Shown: piece after piece, positions 1 to 9,350 of the stretch | How positions within the stretch are numbered: position 1 is the first letter of the stretch | Layout: each line of letters starts with the position of its first letter | Source: an uncultured Clostridia bacterium | GTDB lineage: Bacteria > Bacillota > Clostridia > Oscillospirales > Acutalibacteraceae | Length of the DNA: 64,000 nt | Assembly (NCBI GenBank): GCA_947581635.1 | Contig: CANPVE010000005.1 | Coordinates: 103,496 to 167,495, forward strand | Reading direction: 5' to 3' | The notes under the pieces: model-generated | The model's input: the letters and a program-made list of their open reading frames with translations, nothing else | The model's database searches: none | Told to the model about the DNA's origin: nothing | Translations under genes and position numbers: made by a program

Positions 1-225
1 TTTACCGCAGGCGAGCAGGAATTCTACGCCAGCAAGGGCTTTGAAAACGAGCCACAGCGTTGCAAGGAATGCCGCGACGCCAGAAAGAATGCATCCAGAC
101 AGCAGCGCGAGCAGTACACCGCAGTTTGCGCGGCATGCGGCGGTGAGGCAAGGGTTCCGTTCAAGCCTACTGACGGTCGCCCCGTGTATTGCAGTGAGTG
201 CTTTGCAAAGATGAAGGAGAACTGA
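1..225 (+). CDS. Zinc-ribbon protein, 3' end only
   Basis: The open frame enters from the left edge and ends in TGA, giving 74 visible residues without a start. Cysteines are arranged as CKEC, then CAAC, then CSEC followed by FAKM. This CxxC pattern matches small bacterial proteins that combine a probable zinc-ribbon with a CxxC-x-CF tail, often annotated only as zinc-binding proteins. The middle is rich in Arg and Gln. No function can be assigned. The gene is followed by an intrinsic terminator, so it is the last gene of a rightward unit. Confidence 0.75.
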   Translation, partial: FTAGEQEFYASKGFENEPQRCKECRDARKNASRQQREQYTAVCAACGGEARVPFKPTDGRPVYCSECFAKMKEN

Positions 226-600
226 TTTGGGTTGTTCAAGTTTTGTTCGTCCTTCAACTGTTGCTTTGCCAAAGGTAATTGAAATGAGATTTTTGTTGTT
301 CTAATTTTGTAAGAGGGATTATCAACAGAATTTAATTAGATGCAATCATTGGCAAGTTATCTTTACCGGGAGAGAGTGATACCGCTCTTTCCCGGTATTT
401 TTTGTTGTGTCAAAATTTTCTTTCTCCCATAATCTGATTGTAGGGGGAGAATTATAATTCATCGTTTATAATGAAGTCTGGAAGAAAAAGAAAGATTATG
501 TCTACATTTTTGAAAAGATTTTCTGTCGTACTTTTATTCCAGATTGGCATGAAATAACCTCACTCTGATGAAAAATAAGCCTTTTTAGGGGGTCATAATA
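226..600. other. Intergenic region before dpaA
   Basis: This 375-base stretch contains the terminator listed separately, then a weak hairpin with 7-bp arms (TTCTCCC at 422-428, GGGAGAA at 445-451) and a TATAAT hexamer at 467-472 without a clear -35 partner. An AGGGGG ribosome-binding site lies just before the TTG start at 601. No convincing coding frame is seen. A sporulation-sigma promoter for dpaAB would be expected here, but I could not identify one with confidence. Confidence 0.5.
364..403 (+). terminator. Intrinsic terminator after zinc-ribbon gene
   Basis: ACCGGGA and AGAG on the left pair with CTCT and TCCCGGT on the right around a short loop, followed directly by a run of Ts. It closes the rightward gene ending at 225. 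Confidence 0.85.
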
Positions 601-1467
601 TTGGATAAATCCATATTCGCAGTAGTCGGAGGTGATGCGCGTCAGGCCGCATTGGCAAATATGCTCGCGGGCGACGGTATAACGGTATATTGCGCGGGTT
701 TCGAGCAGTCGCCGCATTTGCTCACAGGCACGGCCTCTACCGATCCATTGACCGCTGTGCTGATGGCGGATACGGTAATACTTCCGATGCCGCCCACACG
801 CGATGGAAAAACGCTCAATACGCCGCTGAGCACATATCGCATCGAGCTGGACGAAGAATTTTGCACGGCTCTGCGGGGAAAAGTTGTATTTGTAGGCATA
901 GCGGGCAAACTGCGCGAAATATCTCCGAACTACGCCAAATTGAATATTTTCGATTATTACGCAAACGAATCATTTCTGGTTAGGAATGCCCAGGCGACCG
1001 CAGAGGGAGCACTGGCAGAAATAATCACTAATTACCCGCAAACTGTATGCGGCAGCAGTATCCTCATAACAGGATGCGGAAGGATAACGCGATTCTTGGC
1101 TCCAATGCTCAGGAATCTTGGAGGCAAGGTCGCGGTAGCCGCGCGTAAATCAAAGGACTGGGCATGGATTCAGGCGCAGGGAATGGATTCTTTTTCGTTC
1201 AACAAAGCCATGCGCAGGGCAAAGGACTTCGATATAATAATTAACACCGTTCCGGCTCCGATTATAAACGAAAAATTTGTGGACGGAGTATCGGATAATG
1301 CCGTATTGATAGATTTGGCTTCACTGCCGGGAGGCATAGACTTTGAGGCCTGCGAGCGCAGAGGAATAAAGGCGTGGCGTGCGCTGGGACTGCCCGGGAA
1401 GTATTCGCCCACTACCGCTGCGGAGATAATAAAGGAAACAGTGATGTTAATACTTGAGGAGGAGTAA
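601..1467 (+). CDS. dpaA: Dipicolinate synthase subunit A
   Basis: This 288-residue protein matches the DpaA/SpoVFA family. With DpaB it makes dipicolinic acid from the lysine-pathway intermediate in the mother cell, for export to the spore core. Visible features are an N-terminal domain (about 1-130) and a Rossmann domain with GCGRITRFLAPML near 155-170, as expected for the NAD(P)-binding half of the family. The start is TTG, chosen for the AGGGGG site eight bases upstream. dpaB follows after 6 bases, so the pair is one operon, and a terminator closes it after 2055. Presence of dpaAB argues for an endospore former. Confidence 0.93.
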   Translation: MDKSIFAVVGGDARQAALANMLAGDGITVYCAGFEQSPHLLTGTASTDPLTAVLMADTVILPMPPTRDGKTLNTPLSTYRIELDEEFCTALRGKVVFVGIAGKLREISPNYAKLNIFDYYANESFLVRNAQATAEGALAEIITNYPQTVCGSSILITGCGRITRFLAPMLRNLGGKVAVAARKSKDWAWIQAQGMDSFSFNKAMRRAKDFDIIINTVPAPIINEKFVDGVSDNAVLIDLASLPGGIDFEACERRGIKAWRALGLPGKYSPTTAAEIIKETVMLILEEE

Positions 1468-1473
1468 ATTTTT

Positions 1474-2055
1474 ATGGAGGAATTAAAAGGTCTGAAATTA
1501 GGATACGCGATTTGCGGTTCATTTTGCACCTTTCGCAAATCCATAGATGAGATGAGGGTGCTTGCCGGGATGGGCGCGGACATTTACCCTATAATGTCGG
1601 ATAACGCTTATTCACTGGATACGCGCTTTGGCAAGGCGGTGGACTTCATCGCAGAAATTGAGGAAATATGCGGCAGAAACATAATACACACTATACCGGA
1701 AGCCGAACCAATAGGTCCTAAGAAATTGCTTGATGTATTGGTTATTTCGCCGTGTACGGGCAACACTCTGGCGAAGCTGGCAAATGGCGTAACAGATACG
1801 TCCGTCGCACTGGCCGCAAAGGCTCATCTGCGCAACGCAAGACCGCTTGTTATCGGTGTATCCACCAATGACGCGCTTGCCGCCGCATCGAAGAATATCG
1901 GTATGCTGATGAACAGCAAGAATATCTACTTTATTCCCATGTCACAGGACGATCCGATAAAAAAGCCTAACTCCATGGTGGTGCATTTTGACAAGACACC
2001 CGAAGCTATAAAGTGCGCTCTGGAGAAGAAACAGGTGCAGCCTATCTATGTGTGA
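1474..2055 (+). CDS. dpaB: Dipicolinate synthase subunit B
   Basis: This 193-residue flavoprotein-fold subunit of dipicolinate synthase (SpoVFB) begins with a GYAICGSFCTF segment and carries SPCTGNTLAKLANGVTD near 90-110, both typical of the family. That fold is shared with the flavoprotein decarboxylases. It acts with DpaA in the mother cell during late sporulation. A strong GGAGGAG site precedes the ATG and overlaps the end of dpaA, which suggests coupled translation. Length is normal for the family. Confidence 0.93.
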   Translation: MEELKGLKLGYAICGSFCTFRKSIDEMRVLAGMGADIYPIMSDNAYSLDTRFGKAVDFIAEIEEICGRNIIHTIPEAEPIGPKKLLDVLVISPCTGNTLAKLANGVTDTSVALAAKAHLRNARPLVIGVSTNDALAAASKNIGMLMNSKNIYFIPMSQDDPIKKPNSMVVHFDKTPEAIKCALEKKQVQPIYV

Positions 2056-2081
2056 TTTCTTTCACGCTTGATATTGATATT

Positions 2082-2135
2082 AAAAGCTCGTTCAATAACC
2101 ACCGTGCATTAGGCTGTTGAACGAGCTTTTGTTGT
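2082..2135 (+). terminator. Terminator after dpaAB
   Basis: Perfect 14-bp arms AAAAGCTCGTTCAA (2082-2095) and TTGAACGAGCTTTT (2117-2130) with a 21-base loop. It is T-rich on both sides, so it may act in both directions between dpaB and the leftward aminotransferase gene. Confidence 0.85.
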
Positions 2136-2217
2136 GTAATTAATTTATGGCAATATACTTTTTCATTTGGACTTTTACAATGTAAGAGCTGTAGAATCTT
2201 ATTTGATAGAACAGGTT

Positions 2218-3411
2218 TTATCTGACACCGTATTCTTCACGAACGAATTTTTCCAGAACATCAAGGCTTCGCTTGACTTTTTCTGTATCAATACAATATG
2301 CCATTCTGAAGTATCCGGGGCATCCGAAACCATCCGACGGCACAAGAATGAGGTCGTATTTCTTCGCCTTCATGCAGAACGAGTTTGAATCATCCTCAAG
2401 TGCCTTTGGAAAAATGTAGAAAGTTCCGCCCGGCTTGACTACCGTAAAACCAAGGTCGACTAACTTATTGTAAATCAGATTCATATTTGTTTCGTAAACC
2501 GAAAGATCGCTTGTCTGATCAATTACACGGGAGACCGCAAGCTGAATTATTGAGGGCGGACAATTGTGGCCTATGCCTCGGCTTATCTGACCGCATATCA
2601 CAGGTATGATGTCTGCATCGGTAGCTTTTGGGTTTACCGCAATGTAACCGATTCTTTCACCGGGCAAGCTCAAACTCTTCGAGAAAGAATAGCAGGTAAT
2701 TGTGTTGTCATAGAATTTAGCTACAAATGGAGCCTCCACACCGTCAAACACAATTTCACGGTAAGGCTCGTCGCTTACAAGGAATATATCATGTCTGAAT
2801 TCAATCTGTTTTCGGCGCAGAATGTCGGCAAGCTTTGTTATGGTTTGGGGCGAATATACTATACCTGATGGATTGTTGGGGGTGTTGATGAGAACCGCCA
2901 TTACCTTGTCTGTCAGCATTTGCTCAAATGCGTCAAAATTTATCTGGAAGTTCTCGGTGTTGGCGGGAACCACCTTCAACACTGCGCCTGTGTGATTTAT
3001 GTAGGGATTGTATTCCGGGAAAAATGGGGCGAAGGTGAGGACTTTATCCCCGGGTTTTGTGACGCAGCGTATTGCATGGGCGATAGCGCCTGCGGCACCA
3101 GAGGTCATGAAGATGTGTTTTCCCTCGTAGTTTACGCCAAAACGCCTTTTCAGGCTGTCAGCAACACAATTACGCACAGACTCGATGCCGAGCGAGGGAC
3201 TGTAGCCGTGTATAGCCACCGGGTCGCTGTTTTGCAGCAGGTCCGTCATGGCATCGGTAAAAGACTGCGTGCATGGTACGCTGGGATTGCCAAGACTGTA
3301 ATCAAATACATTATCATAGCCGATTTCCTTGCCGCGTGAGGTGGCATATTCGCTAAGTTCACGTATTACGGACTTTCCCTGAAGCATTTGTTTATATTGC
3401 TGATTTATCAT
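2218..3411 (-). CDS. Class I/II PLP-dependent aminotransferase
   Basis: This 397-residue protein belongs to the fold-type I aspartate aminotransferase family (AspB-like, COG0436). The PLP lysine lies in SFSKSLSLPGERIGY, with the upstream NTPNNPSG and VSDEPYREI motifs that bind the cofactor. The start ATG has an AGGAGG site nine bases upstream. Substrate cannot be told from sequence: aspartate, alanine or aromatic amino acids are possible. It stands alone, divergent from the membrane protein gene at 3563, with an AT-rich promoter region between them. Confidence 0.9.
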   Translation of the reverse strand: MINQQYKQMLQGKSVIRELSEYATSRGKEIGYDNVFDYSLGNPSVPCTQSFTDAMTDLLQNSDPVAIHGYSPSLGIESVRNCVADSLKRRFGVNYEGKHIFMTSGAAGAIAHAIRCVTKPGDKVLTFAPFFPEYNPYINHTGAVLKVVPANTENFQINFDAFEQMLTDKVMAVLINTPNNPSGIVYSPQTITKLADILRRKQIEFRHDIFLVSDEPYREIVFDGVEAPFVAKFYDNTITCYSFSKSLSLPGERIGYIAVNPKATDADIIPVICGQISRGIGHNCPPSIIQLAVSRVIDQTSDLSVYETNMNLIYNKLVDLGFTVVKPGGTFYIFPKALEDDSNSFCMKAKKYDLILVPSDGFGCPGYFRMAYCIDTEKVKRSLDVLEKFVREEYGVR

Positions 3412-3562
3412 ACCTTATTTCCTCCTATTTTTAGGTGATAATTTTTTTATTATGGAATAACCGACACTGCCTTAAAATAAATTTTAATTAGCGTTTATGA
3501 TATTATACCAGATAAATTACATATACTCAATCAATTTAGAAAAATTTTTTCGGAGGATGTCA

Positions 3563-4261
3563 ATGTATTTAAAATATGTTCTTGTCTCTTGCATTATGTC
3601 AATTTCGGTAGTAAGCCTGCTTATTGTTCCGGCTGTTCGGGTTAAAAGTGTAAAAAGCCGTACCCAAATATTTTCCTCCTCACTCGGTATAATTATATTT
3701 ATATGTGTAAAAAGTATATTTACAGACTGTGGGTGGGGGTTTGCCGCGATTTTTGGAGTGATCAGCGGATTTATGGCGCAGCTTGCAATGACATTGGGGG
3801 CATTTGTATTTTTTCGCGAGCTATGTATATCTGATTTTAAGGATAAAGGCGACGTTGTTGCACGAAACACGGCATTAATTTGCTTCGGAGTGGGCAGGAA
3901 TCTGATATGCGACTATTCTGCATTGTCTGATATTTCGTTATATATATTTGGAGAAGCGGCAGAGTTCGCTGTGATTATTTTGGCAATGTTGATGTTGGAC
4001 GAAGATTATAAGTTCGGAGGCGTCATCGGTCTGACCGAGTCTGCCGCCGGGATCATTGTGATCAAGGCCGTGATATGCGTTATACTGCGTCTTAGAGGAG
4101 GATTTGACAGTGAGTTTGCGGCGCTTGTTATGATTACTGTGGGTATTTCCGGCATGGTATATGAATTCGTCAGAATGCTCAGACTGCACCATTCCATATC
4201 GGTGGGTGGTTTTGCGGCCGGATTTATGGCTGCTCTTTGTATAACAACGCTGTTAGGCTGA
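3563..4261 (+). CDS. Unknown multi-pass membrane protein
   Basis: I do not recognise this 232-residue protein. It is strongly hydrophobic, with about six predicted membrane segments (the first at roughly residues 5-25, the last near the C-terminus). Short charged loops lie between them, one reading DFKDKGD and one DEDYKFG. The start at 3563 is chosen because CGGAGG lies six bases upstream; an in-frame ATG at 3557 is too close to that site. There is no obvious enzyme motif and no clear operon partner, since a promoter and long leader for the next gene begin about 70 bases after its stop. Confidence 0.7.
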   Translation: MYLKYVLVSCIMSISVVSLLIVPAVRVKSVKSRTQIFSSSLGIIIFICVKSIFTDCGWGFAAIFGVISGFMAQLAMTLGAFVFFRELCISDFKDKGDVVARNTALICFGVGRNLICDYSALSDISLYIFGEAAEFAVIILAMLMLDEDYKFGGVIGLTESAAGIIVIKAVICVILRLRGGFDSEFAALVMITVGISGMVYEFVRMLRLHHSISVGGFAAGFMAALCITTLLG

Positions 4262-4735
4262 AATTTGTTGAAACCAACCTCAAATCATAGCCGTTTACTA
4301 TAATTTAAAATAAATTAAGAATTCTAGAGTTGACAAAATCGGTGTGACAATGTAATATAGAATGGATAATGTGTTCGGATTTATGTGTTACGGCAAGTCT
4401 TGATACGTCCTCGTATTTGCACATTTAACGGCTGTCAGGGCATGATATTGTGTTCTCGTGATTATTTACTCCCTGCATCCGGTGTTTTATGTTGTGCGCG
4501 GGGATTTTTTGCCGCATGAAGTTTTTTATTTTTACACTTTTCGCTTGAAGTGACTGAGAATCCCCGTACAGGCATCGGTAAAATGTCGGGAGATGACAGG
4601 CGCGAGTATGGCAGGTGTGCGCATAATGTGTTCGGATAAAAATCAAGAAGCGTGGATCATCTCAACTGGAACTTTTTACGCCATAGGTGTGTGTGGCGTC
4701 CGGCGCTTCCAAAAATTTACAATGGAGGATTTTTT
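4262..4735 (+). other. Long structured leader of the RNase J gene
   Basis: This 474-base region has no convincing gene. After a near-consensus promoter (4330-4358) the transcript would run about 370 bases before the RNase J start. It holds a hairpin ATACG-tcct-CGTAT extended by GCAA/TTGC near 4390-4425, a possible terminator-like stem TCCC..GGGGA followed by six Ts (4470-4510), and a competing pairing of GGGGATT (4500-4506) with AATCCCC (4559-4565). A 15-base direct repeat ATAATGTGTTCGGAT occurs at 4366-4380 and 4623-4637. These features suggest an attenuated leader or a separate small RNA. I could not match it to a known RNA family. Confidence 0.5.
4330..4358 (+). promoter_or_regulatory. Sigma-A promoter before RNase J leader
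   Basis: TTGACA (4330-4335) and TAATAT (4353-4358) are separated by exactly 17 bases. Transcription would start near 4365, at the first copy of the 15-base direct repeat. Confidence 0.8.
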
Positions 4736-6661
4736 GTGCAACAGGATAATGCAAAAAAGAACCGTAAGAATTTAAACTACTCACCAAATTCATCGGAAAA
4801 CAGATTGAGAAAAGTTAAATCCGATGGCAGTTCTTCAAAATACGGCAGATACCGTCCGTCCCAATCGTCACGAAACAGCATCGAGAAGGATAGCTGTCAG
4901 CAGGATGTCACTGTAAGGCGTTCGAGCGGATATTCAGGCTACAAAAAGAAAAATTACAGCAGAACTGCGCGCAGCGTTGTCCAGACTGCTTCGCCGTCAA
5001 TGCCTGTGAAAATATCGTTTATAGGCGGTCTCAACGAGATAGGAAAGAACATCACTATGTTTGAGTACGGTGATGAGGCTATAATTGTGGATTGCGGCAT
5101 GGCGTTTCCCGATGATACCATGCTCGGAGTCGATTTGGTGATACCGGACTTTACTCATATCGAAAACAACAGGGACAAGATAAAGGGAATTTTCCTTACG
5201 CATGGACATGAGGATCATATAGGTTCACTTCCTTATTTGCTTAAAAAAGTTAATTTACCGCTTTACGGCACACGTCTTACGTTGGGTTTGGTTGAAGGTA
5301 AGCTCAGAGAGCACAGACTGCTGGGATCGGTAGAAATGCATGAGGTTTCCGCAGGCCAAACGGTAAACGTGGGCTGCTTTAGTGTTGAATTTATCAACGT
5401 AAACCATTCGATCCCCGATGCGGTGGGGTTTGCCATACGCACGCCTGCGGGAGTTATAGTCCATACGGGTGACTTCAAGATAGATTCTACTCCGATACAC
5501 GGCGATATGCTGGATTTGGGAAGATTTGCGCAGCTTGGTAAAGAAGGCGTGCTCTGTATGATGTCGGATTCCACCAATGCTGAGCGTCCCGGTTTCACCA
5601 TGAGTGAGCGCAAAGTCGGAGAATCCTTCAATACGCTTTTTCAGAGCGAATCCGCCAAAAACAAGAGAATAATTATAGCCACGTTTGCCTCGAATATATA
5701 CAGAATTCAGCAAATAATTGATTATGCATATAAGTTTGACCGCAAAGTGGCGGTGAGCGGACGAAGCATGATAAATACAGTCAGTATATCGCAAGAGTTG
5801 GGCTACCTCGATGTACCTGAGGGCGTAATGATAGATATATCCATGCTTGGAAGATACCCCAAAAACAAAGTTGTGTTGATTACCACAGGCAGTCAAGGCG
5901 AACCTATGAGCGCTCTCACACGAATGGCATTCTCAGATCACAGACAGGTTGAGATAGGTCCCGACGATTTTATAATAATCTCTGCCAATCCAATTCCGGG
6001 CAATGAGAAGAATGTGGGCAATGTCGTGAACGAACTGTTGAAGCATAAGTGTGAGGTTGTCTATGAAAAGATGTACGATGTTCACGTTTCGGGTCACGCC
6101 TGCCAAGAGGAACTGAAGCTGATGCTGGGACTTGTCAAGCCCAAATATTTCATTCCGGTACATGGTGAGCAAAAGCATTTGCTCAAACACGCGGGACTTG
6201 CGCGTGCTGTTGGGATTCCTGATAAAAATGTCTGTATTGCAGATTTGGGCGACTGCGTAGAGCTTTGCGACAACTATATAAAAAAGGTGGGGACAGTGCC
6301 GAGCGGCAAGCTGTTGGTCGATGGTCTTGGCGTAGGAGACGTCGGAAGTGTTGTGCTGAGAGACAGAAAACATCTTGGACAGGACGGTCTGATAATAGTG
6401 GTCATGGCGATAAGCTCCGACGCCGGTATTACCGTTTCAGGTCCGGACATAGTCTCACGCGGCTTTGTGTATGTGCGGGATGCAGAACCACTGCTTGATG
6501 AAGCACGCAAAATTGCGGCTGACGCTCTGGAGGACTGCTATGACGAGGGAATTCATGAGTGGGGGATCATCAAGAGCAGGGTGCGCGATGATATGTCGAA
6601 ATTTATATACGAACGCACAAAGAGAAGCCCGATGATACTTCCTATAATTATGGAAGTCTGA
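4736..6661 (+). CDS. Ribonuclease J
   Basis: Ribonuclease J is a metallo-beta-lactamase/beta-CASP enzyme with endonuclease and 5'-3' exonuclease activity in RNA turnover. Residues 155-161 read THGHEDH, the zinc-binding motif; the beta-CASP and C-terminal domains follow in normal order. A basic, Ser/Asn-rich extension of about 90 residues precedes the catalytic domain and is longer than in the B. subtilis proteins; it may bind RNA. The GTG start is chosen for the GGAGG site seven bases upstream; upstream in-frame ATGs lack one. The product is 641 residues. The next gene starts 168 bases later. Confidence 0.92.
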   Translation: MQQDNAKKNRKNLNYSPNSSENRLRKVKSDGSSSKYGRYRPSQSSRNSIEKDSCQQDVTVRRSSGYSGYKKKNYSRTARSVVQTASPSMPVKISFIGGLNEIGKNITMFEYGDEAIIVDCGMAFPDDTMLGVDLVIPDFTHIENNRDKIKGIFLTHGHEDHIGSLPYLLKKVNLPLYGTRLTLGLVEGKLREHRLLGSVEMHEVSAGQTVNVGCFSVEFINVNHSIPDAVGFAIRTPAGVIVHTGDFKIDSTPIHGDMLDLGRFAQLGKEGVLCMMSDSTNAERPGFTMSERKVGESFNTLFQSESAKNKRIIIATFASNIYRIQQIIDYAYKFDRKVAVSGRSMINTVSISQELGYLDVPEGVMIDISMLGRYPKNKVVLITTGSQGEPMSALTRMAFSDHRQVEIGPDDFIIISANPIPGNEKNVGNVVNELLKHKCEVVYEKMYDVHVSGHACQEELKLMLGLVKPKYFIPVHGEQKHLLKHAGLARAVGIPDKNVCIADLGDCVELCDNYIKKVGTVPSGKLLVDGLGVGDVGSVVLRDRKHLGQDGLIIVVMAISSDAGITVSGPDIVSRGFVYVRDAEPLLDEARKIAADALEDCYDEGIHEWGIIKSRVRDDMSKFIYERTKRSPMILPIIMEV

Positions 6662-6828
6662 GTTGTTATGTATTTTTTGTGTTTTATATTTTGGGTTCGG
6701 CGGCTCTTGAATAATATGTAATATCACGATGCAGGTATTGCTTTTGGAATCGATGCCGAGTTGTAAAACACTTGTGTTCTTATTTGACATTGGTATCGGT
6801 AAAAATCGCGTGGTATGGTGGTGGTTTT

Positions 6829-8832
6829 ATGAAAAACAAAAAATATTGGCTGCTGTCACCCTTTTTATATGTGCAGTTGGGGATTATTCTTCTGTTGGTT
6901 CTGCTGATAGTGACGATGGGAAAAAGTCTTCCGCTAAAAATCACCGGTTTGATAGTCGGTGTTTTGGCCATAACCTTTTCGCTGTTCTTTTCCAGCACTG
7001 CCAAAGAAAATATATACGCATATGTTTCGCAGATGTCCCGATCCCTGGACACATCCAACAGAGACGCTCTCAACAATATTCCTGTCCCCACAGTGACCGT
7101 GTCTGAGCAGGGGGAGATAGTGTGGTATAATGAACTTTTTAGAGATGTCATACTCTTGGGAGCTGACGCACAGGGAGTTATGCTTCCGCGTGTGTTCAAA
7201 GGTTTTGACGATCTTTGGCTTGACAAAGGGAAAAAATTCGAGATAAAAAAGGAAAAAAAGGTTTATTTTGTCACAGTAGGAGCACATGATATCAACGATA
7301 CAATGCAATATGTGCTCTATTTCAATGATATAACTGAATTAAAACATACCGAAACGCAGTTTGCGGTGAGCAGACCTGCTGTTATACTGATAGTGTTTGA
7401 CAACGAGGAGGAGCTTCTTAAGGTCCGCGAAAACGAACGCATGAGGGTTATTTCGGCGGTCGAAGCGCTGATCGGAAAATGGGTAGCGGATTATAATTGT
7501 ATCTCGAGAATAAATGCCCGCGACCGCAGCTTCATAATGGTTGAAGAGCAATATCTCGAAAAGATAATTTCATCGCGCTTTTCAGTGCTCACCGATGCCC
7601 GAAAAATTGTCATTGAAGGAGGCAATCCCGTTACCCTTTCAATAGGAGTGGGACGCGGCGGTGCAAATTTCAGCGAGTGCGAATACTGGGCCAATCAGGC
7701 TCTCGAAATGGCACTTGGACGGGGCGGTGACCAGGCGGCTGTCAAGGATACCGACGGATACTCGTTTTACGGCGGCGTCTCCAAATCTGTTGAAAAACAG
7801 AGCAAGGTGCGAACACGAATGGTAGCTCAGGCCTTGGTAGAGCTGATAAACACGGCGGACAAATGCTTCGTGATGGGACACAGATTTTCCGATCTTGATG
7901 CGATAGGTGCGAGCATAGGTCTGGCAGCTATAATCTCAGCACTCCAGAAGGATACGGGGCAGACTGTAAATATAGTGGTGGATGAAAGTGCTACTTTGGC
8001 TCTTCCATTGATAAATTCTTATCGCGAGACTCGAGATGTAAACTGGTTTATACCGCCTGACGTGGCGCTGGATTCCATGACAGACGATTCATTGCTCATT
8101 ATAGTTGACACACATTCACCGGAGGTCATAGAAAGCAAAGCGATATATAACGCCGCCCAGACAGTAGTGACGATAGACCATCACAGACTGTCTGTAAAGA
8201 GAATACAAAATTCTGTAATATTTTTTCACGAGCCATATGCTTCGTCAACCTGTGAAATGGTGACGGAGCTTGCACCTTATATGCATGAAACGGCTATTGC
8301 CCGCCCGGAAGCCGAAGCGCTCCTATCCGGCATTATGCTTGACACCAAGAGCTTTGTACTCAAAACAGGTGCCAGAACATTTGAGGCGGCGGCTTATTTG
8401 CGCAGAAGGGGGGCAGATACGATTGAGGTCAAAAGATTCTTCTCAGGCTCACTGCAAACCTATATAGAAAAGTCGCAGCTTGTTTCCTCGGCAAGACTTT
8501 ACGGCGATTGCGCCATTTCATGTGCATCAGAGGATGTTGAGGGAATACGTGTGATTGCGTCTCAGGCAGCTGACGAACTTTTGAATATAAACGGAATCAC
8601 AGCCTCGTTTGTTCTGTATGCAGATGGAACTCAGGTCAATATTTCCGCGCGCTCTTTGGGAAAGTTTAATGTTCAAATCGTTATGGAGAAACTTGGAGGC
8701 GGCGGACATATGACAATGGCGGCCACTCAGATTCCGGACATCACTCTTGATGAAGCTGAAGAAAAGCTCAAGGCGGCAATCGACGAGCTTCGCCAAGAGC
8801 AGGCCCAGGAACTACGCGACGCAAATAAATAA
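6829..8832 (+). CDS. gdpP: Cyclic-di-AMP phosphodiesterase GdpP
   Basis: This 667-residue membrane enzyme hydrolyses c-di-AMP. Two membrane helices lie in residues 8-55, followed by a PAS-like domain, a degenerate GGDEF domain (about 165-310) and the DHH-DHHA1 phosphoesterase. Catalytic motifs include [18 protein letters not shown] and the C-terminal GGGGHMTMA. The ATG at 6829 has only a weak GGTGGTGG site. It heads the conserved gdpP-rplI-dnaB gene order of Firmicutes; rplI follows after 26 bases. Confidence 0.94.
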   Translation: MKNKKYWLLSPFLYVQLGIILLLVLLIVTMGKSLPLKITGLIVGVLAITFSLFFSSTAKENIYAYVSQMSRSLDTSNRDALNNIPVPTVTVSEQGEIVWYNELFRDVILLGADAQGVMLPRVFKGFDDLWLDKGKKFEIKKEKKVYFVTVGAHDINDTMQYVLYFNDITELKHTETQFAVSRPAVILIVFDNEEELLKVRENERMRVISAVEALIGKWVADYNCISRINARDRSFIMVEEQYLEKIISSRFSVLTDARKIVIEGGNPVTLSIGVGRGGANFSECEYWANQALEMALGRGGDQAAVKDTDGYSFYGGVSKSVEKQSKVRTRMVAQALVELINTADKCFVMGHRFSDLDAIGASIGLAAIISALQKDTGQTVNIVVDESATLALPLINSYRETRDVNWFIPPDVALDSMTDDSLLIIVDTHSPEVIESKAIYNAAQTVVTIDHHRLSVKRIQNSVIFFHEPYASSTCEMVTELAPYMHETAIARPEAEALLSGIMLDTKSFVLKTGARTFEAAAYLRRRGADTIEVKRFFSGSLQTYIEKSQLVSSARLYGDCAISCASEDVEGIRVIASQAADELLNINGITASFVLYADGTQVNISARSLGKFNVQIVMEKLGGGGHMTMAATQIPDITLDEAEEKLKAAIDELRQEQAQELRDANK

Positions 8833-8858
8833 TCGATTATCGAAAGGATGAAACAAGA

Positions 8859-9305
8859 ATGAAAGTAATATTGAATCAAGATGTTAAGGGACAGGGAAAG
8901 AAGGGCGATTTGGTAAACGTGTCTGACGGTTACGCCAGAAATTTTCTCTTTCCTCGCAACTTGGCGGTTGAAGCAAATGCACAGGCCATGAGTGAGAAGG
9001 CAAACAAGGACAGCGCTGCTGCGTTCCGCTTGGCTGAAGAAAAGGCGGATGCTGAGGCGAAAAAGGCCAAAATCCACGGTAAAACTCTCAGAATTGTGGG
9101 CAAGGCAGGTCAAAGCGGCAAGCTCTTCGGCTCGATAACACCAAAGGAGATAGTTGAGGTTTTGAAAAATCAATACGGTCTGGAAGTTGACAAAAAGAAG
9201 ATTTCCCTCCGCTCCGAAATAAAGACATTTGGCACTTTTGAGTGTGACGTAAAGCTCTACACAGGTATTGTTGCGAAGATGAATGTAGAGGTAGTTAGCG
9301 AATAA
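8859..9305 (+). CDS. rplI: 50S ribosomal protein L9
   Basis: This 148-residue protein has the N-terminal L9 signature ([20 protein letters not shown]) and the long central helix rich in Ala, Glu and Lys that links the two rRNA-binding lobes. Length is normal. It lies between gdpP and dnaB, the usual Firmicutes arrangement, with an AAAGGA site before the ATG. Confidence 0.97.
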   Translation: MKVILNQDVKGQGKKGDLVNVSDGYARNFLFPRNLAVEANAQAMSEKANKDSAAAFRLAEEKADAEAKKAKIHGKTLRIVGKAGQSGKLFGSITPKEIVEVLKNQYGLEVDKKKISLRSEIKTFGTFECDVKLYTGIVAKMNVEVVSE

Positions 9306-9350
9306 ATTTACTTTAATTTGAGGCAGAGGGTTGAAAGGAACAGTTTTTGA

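Noticed and set aside
4366..4650. 6S RNA
   Set aside because: The two ends do not pair to form a closing stem with a central bubble, so the 6S architecture is not supported.
5255..5896. 213-codon open frame antisense to RNase J
   Set aside because: Opposite a conserved catalytic domain with no supporting signals.
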